Part shown: positions 27,845 through 36,059 of the stretch, in pieces
How positions within the stretch are numbered: position 1 is the first letter of the stretch
How the letters are laid out: every line of letters begins with the position of its first letter
Source of the DNA: DATKYQ01 sp035528415
GTDB taxonomy: Bacteria > Myxococcota > B64-G9
DNA: 64,000 nucleotides
Direction: 5' to 3'
Assembly (NCBI GenBank): GCA_035528415.1
Contig: DATKYQ010000040.1
Span: 43,852 to 107,851, forward strand
Program-made: the position numbers and the translations under genes
Notes under the pieces: generated by a model
What the model saw: only the letters and a program-made list of their open reading frames with translations
The model's database searches: none
What the model was told of the DNA's origin: nothing

Positions 27845-29317
27845 ATGCGCACATGGATCGCCTGGATAGTAGTCGTGCTGGCCTGCCTGGTCACAGGTTG
27901 CGGTGGCACAAGCGAAGCCGTTGACGCCGAAGACGGTGTCGACGGCAGTGCCGACGCAGACGCTACACCGGATGCCGGCGACGCTGAACCGGATGACGGC
28001 GGGCAGGACGACGGGGATGTCGATCCAGGCGACACTAATCCAGGTGACAACGATCCAACTGACGGCGACACAAATCCAAGCGACACCGGACCGGACGGCG
28101 GGGACCAGGCGAGCGACAACGGCCCGGGTGAATTTTGTTGGCGAGCGACCGCCTGCGATCTCGGACAGACTTGTAATTTGTGCTCGGGCCTTTGCGAGCC
28201 GCAAGCGAGCGTGCCCGGCGAGACAGCCAACATCCTGACCGCCTACCCCCTGGCCGGTGCCCCCGGCGACCTTTTAATGATCGAGGGCGAAGGCTTCTAC
28301 TCGACATTGCTGCCGGACTTCACCGCCAGTTTGACCATCGGCCCCGAAAGCTTCAACAGCTGGACCATGGGCTTCGACGAAAATCGTTTAATGGTTGTCA
28401 GGACGGCCAATACCAACGGCGCTATGGACTACTCGGCCCAGTCAGGCTCCAGCCAGCACCCCGGCCCCGTAATTACCGATGCAGCCTATGCCCAACCCCA
28501 GGCCTGCGGGCCCGATGATCCTCCCGCCAGCGGTACCCCCGCTGGCGTGGCCGCCGAGGCCGGCCCGCATGCTCCCGGTTTTTCTGATCTAGATAGCCCC
28601 TGGCAGCTGCGCGTCCACTACCCGGCCGAGTGCGGCGGGCTGCGCAGACCGCCCGCCCAGGGCCCTTTCCCGGTGGTTCTTATCCTGCATGGCGACGGCG
28701 CAATCGGAATCAACTACGACTTCTTGGCCCGCCACCTGGCCAGCTGGGGTTTTTTAGTGGTGACCCCTAACATCGAGGATGCCGCCACCTTGCGGTTAGT
28801 CCTGGCCGCGGCGCTGGATAATCCGGCCCAGCTCTACGGCCCCCTCGCCGGCGCCTCGGCTGGCGGCCAGGCTGTGGTTGTCGGCCACTCGATGGGCTCG
28901 ACCCGTACCGGAGACATGTTCAGTCTGGGCGAAGATCGGATCGGCGCGGTGATCTTCTTAGGCCCGGTCAGCCAGACGATCAACTACCCTGTCCCGGGTG
29001 TGGTCTTCGGCGCGACCGGCGACATGCAGTCGCTGCCGGGCACTTACGAAAATATCTTCGCGGCCCTGGAACGCCCGCGCTGGCTGGCGGTTGTGCAGGG
29101 CGGCAACCACAGCCAGTTCACCGACGCCAAACACTGGGAGGGCTGGTCTTTCTCCGATCTGGTGCCCGAGATTTCCCGCAACCGACAGTTCGAGTTGGTC
29201 CAGAGTTTGAGCCTGGCCTTTTTGCAGCGCCAGTTCGGCCAAACCGAGCTGTTCGGCTTTTGGCTTACGGATCCCGGCCTGCCCGACGAGATCGTTTTGA
29301 CTGTTGAGTTGGAGTAA
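27845..29317 (+). CDS. Secreted lipoprotein with alpha/beta hydrolase domain
   Basis: 490 residues. Signal peptide with VTGC, Cys19. A spacer (20-95) is made of Asp/Gly/Pro/Asn repeats. A Cys-containing bridge (97-117) leads to an IPT-like segment, then an alpha/beta hydrolase: oxyanion region FPVVLILHGDGAIG, nucleophile elbow VVGHSMGS, and a late His in QGGNHSQFTD. This resembles chlorophyllase/PAF-acetylhydrolase-type serine hydrolases. An AAAGGAAAC Shine-Dalgarno precedes the ATG. The substrate is unknown. Confidence 0.78.
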   Translation: MRTWIAWIVVVLACLVTGCGGTSEAVDAEDGVDGSADADATPDAGDAEPDDGGQDDGDVDPGDTNPGDNDPTDGDTNPSDTGPDGGDQASDNGPGEFCWRATACDLGQTCNLCSGLCEPQASVPGETANILTAYPLAGAPGDLLMIEGEGFYSTLLPDFTASLTIGPESFNSWTMGFDENRLMVVRTANTNGAMDYSAQSGSSQHPGPVITDAAYAQPQACGPDDPPASGTPAGVAAEAGPHAPGFSDLDSPWQLRVHYPAECGGLRRPPAQGPFPVVLILHGDGAIGINYDFLARHLASWGFLVVTPNIEDAATLRLVLAAALDNPAQLYGPLAGASAGGQAVVVGHSMGSTRTGDMFSLGEDRIGAVIFLGPVSQTINYPVPGVVFGATGDMQSLPGTYENIFAALERPRWLAVVQGGNHSQFTDAKHWEGWSFSDLVPEISRNRQFELVQSLSLAFLQRQFGQTELFGFWLTDPGLPDEIVLTVELE

Positions 29318-29366
29318 GGGCAAAATAAACAATGGCAGGATAACCTGAGGCCGTTGACCTCTTATT

Positions 29367-31754
29367 TTACTGGTAGATCAGGTAGTTGCTCGGATCGAGA
29401 TTGCCGGGAAAGAACTCGAGCATTGCGTTAGAGCCTTCGAATACCACGTAGAGCCTGTCGTCTATGCCGTTGCTATCCACACTCTGGTCGTCGTCGTCTT
29501 CCAGGTCTACCGGCACAATCGCACCTGCCACGCCGGGCTGGATTAACGGCGCGAACCTGTTGGTTGCGAAACCGCTGTCCGTGTTGAAGCCCCAGGTCGA
29601 GTCGCGGGGGATCGCGGCTTGTTTGCCGCTGTCCGGATCCGTGCCCGGTTCGAACATTGTCAAGGCTATCAGCCCGTTGTCGTAGATTGGAGGATCGGGC
29701 GCCGGATCCTGGAAGGGTACGTTTGTCAGGCGGGGCATCGCACCGCTCAAAAGGCCGTAAACCGTCCAGGCGTTCTTGACTCGCACCCGGTAGCGCACCG
29801 CCTCCGGCCAGCAGCCGGCCAGGTCGATGCCCCCTACAGGCGAGATCTCGAGCATCTTAGTGTCGACCGCGCTGACCGTGAATTCAGTGCGCGCGCTCCC
29901 TTCCTCGGAGGCTCCCGAACCGACCCGGCAGGGATCGTCGCCCCCCCCGCCCTGCTGGCCTGGATCGCTGAGGATCTGCAGCACGTCTCCTGCTTCCACC
30001 CCCGCGGCGAGGAAGTCCAACCCGATCCGGTCATCGTCCAGGCGCCAGGCGCCCAGACTGCCGCTGGCCGAATGCTCGGTTCCCGTAAGCACTCCCTCCC
30101 AGGTGAAGATCCAGCCCTCGCTGCGGGTCGTGCCCGGCCGAACCTGGATGCCGTGGAAGTTGCGCAGGATCTCGTTCTTGTCGTCGGAAAGACAGTTTCT
30201 CCCCAGCGCGTGGTAATCTTCTTTGCAGACGCAGATCGGTATGCCTTCGGCGTCGAGGTCGATACTGCCGTTCCCGTCGCATGGCACCGGCTCAGGGGGG
30301 TCGCTATCGTCCACCGCTATGGTGTAACTCTCGCCATAGTCGGCCAGGGTGGGATAGAGGCATTTGCCGTATTTGGTGGTGTCACTGGGGTCGGTGCATC
30401 CGTCGAGCGCGTCCTCTTCTATTGTCACCCCGCCGAGATTCAAAGACGGCCTGCCTGCAATGTTGGCCCCGACGTGGGGATACATGTCGACCGGACGATG
30501 ATTCTCGGCATCCAGCATGTAGACATAACCGTTCATGTCAGAGACGAAGGCGAATGTCTTGACCACCTTCTCTTCGTAGTCGGTATCCTTGGACAGGCTC
30601 CCGCTCAGCTCCGCACTGGTCAGAAGCTCGCTGGTGTAGTCCCTTGAAGCCACCCCGCTCTCGTCGAACACCTTGGCCGAGACGCCGCTTGTGAAAGTTA
30701 TCGAACGGGGAATGCCCGGCAGGCGGATGTCGGTCGGCCAACCCTCTGGATCCTGCGCGTTGATCGGCGCCTGGCCGCGCGGCTGGTAAGCGTGCGCGGC
30801 AACATCCACCAGGCTTATCAATCCTTCGTCGAGACGCACCACGTACAGCATCGAGTCGTCAGGAGTCAGAGCCATCCTCCTGGAGGGACCGCCGACATCT
30901 ATCCTGTCGAAAGTCATCTTGGCGGTGTCGATGGCGACGATACTGTCCGAAGTCTCGTCGGCTACGAAAACCTGACTACCGTCGCGGGTGATGGCCATTC
31001 CCGAAGGACGGCCTCCGACCTCGAGGACTTCAGCCAGGTCCATACGCTGGGCGTAACCGGGGCCGTATCCCGGGTAGCGAAAATCCAGCCGCGCCACCTG
31101 GCCGCTGCCTGCCAGGCTTACGAAGACGGGCAGCACTTTGGTTCGATCCCAGGGCCCCTCCCATTCTCCTTCCCGGGCGATCGGGGCAACGATGTCATCC
31201 GGCTCGATATTTGCCGCCGTACCCAGCGTTACTCTGCTGACTCCCGCGCGACAACGATCGTCCACAGGTGCATCGACCCAATTCTCTTCGAGCGAATCCG
31301 GATCGCGGCAAGGCCCGCAGAACGAGCTGCACGAGTCCCAGTCGGTGTCCACCTCGATCATCCTGTCTGGTGCCAGGTCGACAAGCGAGACATCGGCGGA
31401 GATGCCGTTGACCACGAAAGCGTATTCCCCGTAAGGATCCACCGCCAGGCTCTGCGGGTAACGACCGACCCTTATCGAAAAAGCGAACAAGGGGTCGGGG
31501 GCCGAATAGAAACGCCTGTCTTCAATGTCGAATACTCTTAAGGCATCGTCCAGTGAATTGGTCATCAGCAACAGGTGTCTCGAATTATCCGGATCGCTCT
31601 TGTCGCAACCGGGTACTTTCTGCGGGCAGCCCTTGACTATCGCCAGGTCGGTTGGGCCGCCGAGACGGCCTGTAGGGGCCGGCTTGGGCGATTCACAAGC
31701 GCTGGCTAGAATCAGTGTGCCAAGAAGCAACCATGTTTTTCCGCTACCGGACAT
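29367..31754 (-). CDS. YVTN-type beta-propeller lipoprotein
   Basis: 795 residues; lipobox LASAC with Cys20. Repeats such as PQSLAVDPYGEYAFVVNGIS and RPSGMAITRDGSQVFVADET mark a YVTN/SMP-30-like propeller in the N-terminal half. The second half has Cys-containing, Asp-rich segments, including a short calcium-type motif QSVDSNGIDD near the end. It is 11 bp downstream of a second propeller lipoprotein, so both are surface or periplasmic. Function not known. Confidence 0.75.
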   Translation of the reverse strand: MSGSGKTWLLLGTLILASACESPKPAPTGRLGGPTDLAIVKGCPQKVPGCDKSDPDNSRHLLLMTNSLDDALRVFDIEDRRFYSAPDPLFAFSIRVGRYPQSLAVDPYGEYAFVVNGISADVSLVDLAPDRMIEVDTDWDSCSSFCGPCRDPDSLEENWVDAPVDDRCRAGVSRVTLGTAANIEPDDIVAPIAREGEWEGPWDRTKVLPVFVSLAGSGQVARLDFRYPGYGPGYAQRMDLAEVLEVGGRPSGMAITRDGSQVFVADETSDSIVAIDTAKMTFDRIDVGGPSRRMALTPDDSMLYVVRLDEGLISLVDVAAHAYQPRGQAPINAQDPEGWPTDIRLPGIPRSITFTSGVSAKVFDESGVASRDYTSELLTSAELSGSLSKDTDYEEKVVKTFAFVSDMNGYVYMLDAENHRPVDMYPHVGANIAGRPSLNLGGVTIEEDALDGCTDPSDTTKYGKCLYPTLADYGESYTIAVDDSDPPEPVPCDGNGSIDLDAEGIPICVCKEDYHALGRNCLSDDKNEILRNFHGIQVRPGTTRSEGWIFTWEGVLTGTEHSASGSLGAWRLDDDRIGLDFLAAGVEAGDVLQILSDPGQQGGGGDDPCRVGSGASEEGSARTEFTVSAVDTKMLEISPVGGIDLAGCWPEAVRYRVRVKNAWTVYGLLSGAMPRLTNVPFQDPAPDPPIYDNGLIALTMFEPGTDPDSGKQAAIPRDSTWGFNTDSGFATNRFAPLIQPGVAGAIVPVDLEDDDDQSVDSNGIDDRLYVVFEGSNAMLEFFPGNLDPSNYLIYQ

Positions 31755-31765
31755 CGGGTACCTCG

Positions 31766-33079
31766 CTACTCGTTCCCGATCCGTGGCTTACCCACGCGGG
31801 CGAGCACATCGAGAAAGGTCTTTGATAGGGGATCGACATCTACTACCGCCACCACGTCATCTTCGAAGCAGGTAATCAACGCCCAGCGCAGATCGCCGCG
31901 ATCGTAGACGTCCATGTCATAAATCCCGCGACAAACGTCTTCTTTGATATCGATCATCTTCATCGTCAGGGCATTGATGACGAACAAGGTGTCGTCCTGG
32001 GCGCTGGTCACCAACACCAGGTCGCCGATGAAGCGAACTAGAGAGGGGTTGTCGCTCAGCACAACCTGACCCAGGACATCGTTGGCCGGCAAACCCGTCT
32101 CGTCCAGAGTCGTGTCGACAAACACCAGCATGTCCGGATTTCGAACCACGACGCCCATCGTCAGGCCGTCCGGCGCGAAATCGACTCCGCGGGTTTCATT
32201 GCCGAGAACCTGGTTGTACAGATCAAAACGGAACACCTCGGCATCCTCGCCCGCGACGGGGTCGAAATAGCGCACCGGGTTGGTACGGCTGTTGTTGAAT
32301 CGCGCGGAGGCGTAAATCAGGCCGCTGACCGGCGAGCGCGCCAGACCGCTGGAGTCCAGCGCATTCGTATCCAGGCTGTACAGCAGGCGAGGTGTGTCCT
32401 GCGTGCCGCTATGGCGCGGGGGCACTTCGATGGCCGTGATGTCGCCGCTGCGCAAGTACGACACGTAGGCCGTCCACTGGCGCTGCTGCCATTGAGTTGC
32501 ATCGTCCGGGCTGTCATCGATCAGGATCACGTCGAAAGGATCGTCATCAACCAGGTCAACAACGTATCCGGCACCTTCGCAGGGCGGGAAGCTGTCGGAG
32601 GATTGCTCTCCGTACGGCCCGCAATTCAGCTTGATGGCTGTAGCGTCGATCTCCATGTCGATAAAGAAAATCTCGTTGTTCTGCCTGGTGGTCACGACGG
32701 CCAGTCCGTTTTCATCCGCTGCGGCCAGCTTGACCGATGCCCCGAAATCAGGCAGGCCGATCGCTTGATCGGCGGATATGAGATCGCAGTTGTCCTTATC
32801 CAGCGCTAAATTGACAATTTCATGTTCATCATTTTCAGAGTAAACACGACCGGCCAGGGCGTTGAGATCGATGACTTGCAGCGAGCCATTCTTGTACCTG
32901 AGATCGAAGTTGGAGCTGACCACCAACGCATAGCCCTGTGGGTGCACCGCGATTCCGACCGGGAACCGGAAGGCCTGTTTGGGAAGGTTCTCGGCCGATC
33001 GTTGCTCATCGCAAGCGAAGGAGGCTGCCAGTGCGACAAGCACAAGGGCAAAAAGCCCGTATCTGAGTCTACTTGTCAC
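31766..33079 (-). CDS. YVTN-type beta-propeller lipoprotein, overlapping ppdK
   Basis: 437 residues from a GTG start that overlaps the ppdK stop as GTGA. Lipobox ASFAC with Cys23. Propeller repeats include RFPVGIAVHPQGYALVVSSN and ETRGVDFAPDGLTMGVVVRN. Cys-containing loop residues occur (NCGPYGEQ...PPCEG). It is probably co-translated with ppdK, a cytoplasmic enzyme, which is odd for an exported protein. No catalytic motif. Confidence 0.75.
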   Translation of the reverse strand: MTSRLRYGLFALVLVALAASFACDEQRSAENLPKQAFRFPVGIAVHPQGYALVVSSNFDLRYKNGSLQVIDLNALAGRVYSENDEHEIVNLALDKDNCDLISADQAIGLPDFGASVKLAAADENGLAVVTTRQNNEIFFIDMEIDATAIKLNCGPYGEQSSDSFPPCEGAGYVVDLVDDDPFDVILIDDSPDDATQWQQRQWTAYVSYLRSGDITAIEVPPRHSGTQDTPRLLYSLDTNALDSSGLARSPVSGLIYASARFNNSRTNPVRYFDPVAGEDAEVFRFDLYNQVLGNETRGVDFAPDGLTMGVVVRNPDMLVFVDTTLDETGLPANDVLGQVVLSDNPSLVRFIGDLVLVTSAQDDTLFVINALTMKMIDIKEDVCRGIYDMDVYDRGDLRWALITCFEDDVVAVVDVDPLSKTFLDVLARVGKPRIGNE

Positions 33080-36048
33080 CTGCGCCTCCCCGCCTTCTTC
33101 CGGGCCGGCTTCTTACGGGTGACTCTCTTCTTGGCAACTTTCTTGGCCGGCTTCTTTCGAGTAACCTTCTTCTTGGCAACTTTCTTGGCCGGCTTCCTTT
33201 GAGTGGCCTTCTTCTTGGCAACTTTCTTGGACGGCTTCTTCCGCATGACTCTCTTCTTGACGGTCTTTTTCTTAGCGATTTTCTTCTTGACCTTCTTAGC
33301 CGCTTTCTGGACTTTCGGGGTCTTTTTAGCCGCCTTTTCGGCCAGAGTCGCCTGGGCAGCCGCCAGGCGCGCTATCGGCACCCGGTAGGGCGAGCAGGAG
33401 ACATAGTTCAGTCCGATCTTGTGGCAAAAATGAATCGTTCGCGGATCGCCGCCGTGCTCGCCGCAGATTCCCACCTTGAGGTTCTTGCGGGTCCTGCGCC
33501 CCTTCTCTACGCCGATCTCCATCAGGCGGCCCACGCCTTCAATGTCGACGGTCTGGAACGGATCGTCATCGAGAATGCCGATCTTCAGATAGGGATTCAG
33601 GAAATTCTGGGCGTCATCACGGCTGAGGCCGAAAGTCGTCTGGGTGAGGTCGTTGGTGCCGAAGGAGAAAAAGGCGGCCTCCTTGGCTATCTGTTCGGCC
33701 GTCAGAGCGGCTCGCGGCAACTCGATCATCGTGCCCACCAGGTAGGGGATCTCCACTCCCTGTTCCCGCAAGACCGTCTTGGCAACTTCATCGACCAACT
33801 TCTTCTGGTTGACAAACTCGTTGATGTGACCCACCAGCGGGATCATGATCTCGGGATGCGGGGTAAAGCCACACTCGCGCTTGACCTGGCAGGCCGCTTC
33901 CATGATGGCCCTGGTCTGCATAACGGTGATCTCGGGGTAAGTAATGCCCAGCCGGCAGCCTCGATGCCCCAACATGGGATTGACCTCGCGCAGGCTCTCG
34001 ATCTTATCCTTTATGGTTTCTGCGGGCACGCCCATGCTCTGGGAAAGCTCCTGGATTTCACGCTCAGCGTGCGGCAGGAACTCGTGCAGCGGGGGGTCGA
34101 GCGTGCGGATCGTCACCGGGCGCTCTTCCATCACCTCGAAGATGCCCACGAAGTCTTTCCTCTGCAGTGGAAGCAGCTTGGCCAGCGCCTGCTTGCGAGC
34201 AGCTTCACTGCCGGCCAGGATCATCTCGCGCATCGGTTCGATCTTCTCCTCGCCGAAGAACATATGCTCGGTGCGGCACAGTCCGATGCCCTCGGCGCCG
34301 AAACGAATAGCCGCCAGCGACTGGTCCGGTTGGTCGGCGTTGGTGCGAACTCCCAGCTTTCTGATCTTGTCGGCCCAGCCCATCAGCTTGGCGTACTGCT
34401 GGTAGAGTGTCGAGCGTTCACCATCGAGAGTGCGATCGATCAGCACTTGCACTACCTCCGAGGGAATCGTTCTCAGGCGTCCCTCGATCACTTCACCGGC
34501 AGTCCCGTCGATCGACAGCCAGTCACCCTCTTTGATCGTCGCCCGGCCGACCTGCATCGAGCGCGCCTTGTAATCGATATCCAGCCCGCCGCAACCGGCC
34601 ACGCATACCTTGCCCATCTGCCTGGCCACCAGGGCCGCGTGAGAGGTCATTCCGCCGCGCGCCGTCAGGATGCCGACGGCTGCGTTCATGCCGCGAATGT
34701 CTTCCGGTGAGGTTTCGATCCTGGTAAGCAGCACCTGTTCGCCACGCTCCGCCCAGGTTTCGGCATCCTCGGCATTGAAAACCACCTTGCCGCTTGCCGC
34801 TCCCGGACCTGCCGCCAGGCCCTTGGCCAACAGACGGCCATTGCCCAAGGCCGCTCGTTTGTCGGCGGCGTCGAAGACCGGCCGCAGAAACTGGTTCAGG
34901 GCATCGGGCTCTATGCGACGAATTGCTTCTTTCTCGTCTATCAACCCCTCGGTCACTTGGTCGACCGCGATGCGTACGGCGGCGAAGCCGGTGCGCTTGC
35001 CGGTACGGGTCTGCAGCATCCACAGGCGGCCCTTCTGGATGGTGAACTCCATGTCCTGCATGTCGCGAAAGTGTGTATCGACCTTACGCGCTATCTGCAG
35101 CAGTTGCTCGTGTATGGCCGGCATAACCTTGTGCATCTCGACAATCGGCCGCGGAGTGCGTGTGCCCGCCACCACGTCTTCTCCCTGGGCGTTCATCAGA
35201 AACTCGCCGTAGAGTTGGTTCTCTCCGCTGGCCGGGTTGCGACTGAACAAGACTCCGGTGCCGGAGTCTTCGCCCATGTTGCCGAAGGCCATGGCCTGTA
35301 CGTTGACCGCCGTGCCCCAGTCGCCGGGTATGCTGTTGATCGCCCTGTAGGCGATGGCCCGCGGGTTGTCCCACGATCCGAAGACCGCCCCGATGGAACC
35401 CCAGAGCTGGTCCCAGGGATCTTCGGGGAAGCTCTGGCCGGTGCGCTCGAGGATGGCCTCCTTGAAAGAGGCAACCAGGTCTTCGAGCGCGCCGGCGTCC
35501 AACTGATGATCGAACTCGACACCGGCTTCGCGCTTCTTGGCCTCGAGGATTTCCTCGAAGGGATCGACGTCGTCCTTACCTTCGGGCTTGAGTCCCAACA
35601 CCACGTCTCCGTACATCTGCACGAAGCGACGGTAAGAATCGTAGGCGAAACGAGTATTACCGGTCTGGGCGGCTAGCCCCAGAACGGTCGTGTCGTTCAG
35701 GCCCAGGTTGAGAACTGTATCCATCATGCCCGGCATACTCACCCGCGCCCCGGAACGCACCGAGACCAGCAGAGGATTCTTGGCGTCGCCGAAGCTCGTG
35801 CCCATGATCTTCTCTACTCTCTTGAGATCGTTCCTGATGGCTTTATCCATCTCTTTCGGGTAGGTACGGTTGTTTTCGTAGAATGCGGTGCATACCTCGG
35901 TGGTGATTGTGAAACCCGCCGGAACGGGAATTCCCAGGCGGTTCATCTCTGCCAGGCCCGCGCCCTTGCCCCCGAGGAGGTTCTTCATGTCCCCTCTGCC
36001 ATCCGCCTTTCCGTTGCCAAAGAAGTAAACCCACTTTTTTGCCGCCAT
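33076..36048 (-). CDS. ppdK: Pyruvate, phosphate dikinase with histone-H1-like C-terminal tail
   Basis: 990 residues against ~870-900 for the family. Residues 1-903 are ordinary: ATP-grasp part with SVRSGARVSMPGMMDTVLNL, phosphohistidine loop RGGMTSHAAL (His470), and the pyruvate barrel ending CGEHGGDP (Cys862). It interconverts pyruvate, ATP and phosphate with PEP, AMP and PPi. Residues 905-990 are almost wholly Lys, Arg, Ala and Pro, with a 14-residue repeat (see separate entry). A strong GGAGGAACAAC precedes the ATG. It lies 11 bp after glyS; the last codons overlap the next gene. Confidence 0.93.
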   Translation of the reverse strand: MAAKKWVYFFGNGKADGRGDMKNLLGGKGAGLAEMNRLGIPVPAGFTITTEVCTAFYENNRTYPKEMDKAIRNDLKRVEKIMGTSFGDAKNPLLVSVRSGARVSMPGMMDTVLNLGLNDTTVLGLAAQTGNTRFAYDSYRRFVQMYGDVVLGLKPEGKDDVDPFEEILEAKKREAGVEFDHQLDAGALEDLVASFKEAILERTGQSFPEDPWDQLWGSIGAVFGSWDNPRAIAYRAINSIPGDWGTAVNVQAMAFGNMGEDSGTGVLFSRNPASGENQLYGEFLMNAQGEDVVAGTRTPRPIVEMHKVMPAIHEQLLQIARKVDTHFRDMQDMEFTIQKGRLWMLQTRTGKRTGFAAVRIAVDQVTEGLIDEKEAIRRIEPDALNQFLRPVFDAADKRAALGNGRLLAKGLAAGPGAASGKVVFNAEDAETWAERGEQVLLTRIETSPEDIRGMNAAVGILTARGGMTSHAALVARQMGKVCVAGCGGLDIDYKARSMQVGRATIKEGDWLSIDGTAGEVIEGRLRTIPSEVVQVLIDRTLDGERSTLYQQYAKLMGWADKIRKLGVRTNADQPDQSLAAIRFGAEGIGLCRTEHMFFGEEKIEPMREMILAGSEAARKQALAKLLPLQRKDFVGIFEVMEERPVTIRTLDPPLHEFLPHAEREIQELSQSMGVPAETIKDKIESLREVNPMLGHRGCRLGITYPEITVMQTRAIMEAACQVKRECGFTPHPEIMIPLVGHINEFVNQKKLVDEVAKTVLREQGVEIPYLVGTMIELPRAALTAEQIAKEAAFFSFGTNDLTQTTFGLSRDDAQNFLNPYLKIGILDDDPFQTVDIEGVGRLMEIGVEKGRRTRKNLKVGICGEHGGDPRTIHFCHKIGLNYVSCSPYRVPIARLAAAQATLAEKAAKKTPKVQKAAKKVKKKIAKKKTVKKRVMRKKPSKKVAKKKATQRKPAKKVAKKKVTRKKPAKKVAKKRVTRKKPARKKAGRRR
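33112..33237 (-). repeat. Three 42-bp in-frame repeats coding the ppdK basic tail
   Basis: Three consecutive 42-bp units encode KPSKKVAKKKATQR, KPAKKVAKKKVTRK and KPAKKVAKKRVTRK (residues 938-979). They are part of an 86-residue tail that looks like the Lys/Ala/Pro repeats of bacterial histone-H1-like proteins. The repeat lies in frame, so it is coding sequence expansion, not a CRISPR or mobile repeat. Confidence 0.8.
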
Positions 36049-36059
36049 GTTGTTCCTCC

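Noticed and set aside
29318..29366. A rho-independent terminator between convergent genes
   Set aside because: The best stem (GAGG/CCTC) is only 4 bp.
33112..33237. Regular 42-bp repeats considered as a CRISPR-like array
   Set aside because: The units are contiguous without spacers and in frame within ppdK.
33073..34710. A 545-codon plus-strand frame opposite ppdK
   Set aside because: Shadow of a GC-rich, strongly conserved gene; no recognisable domain.
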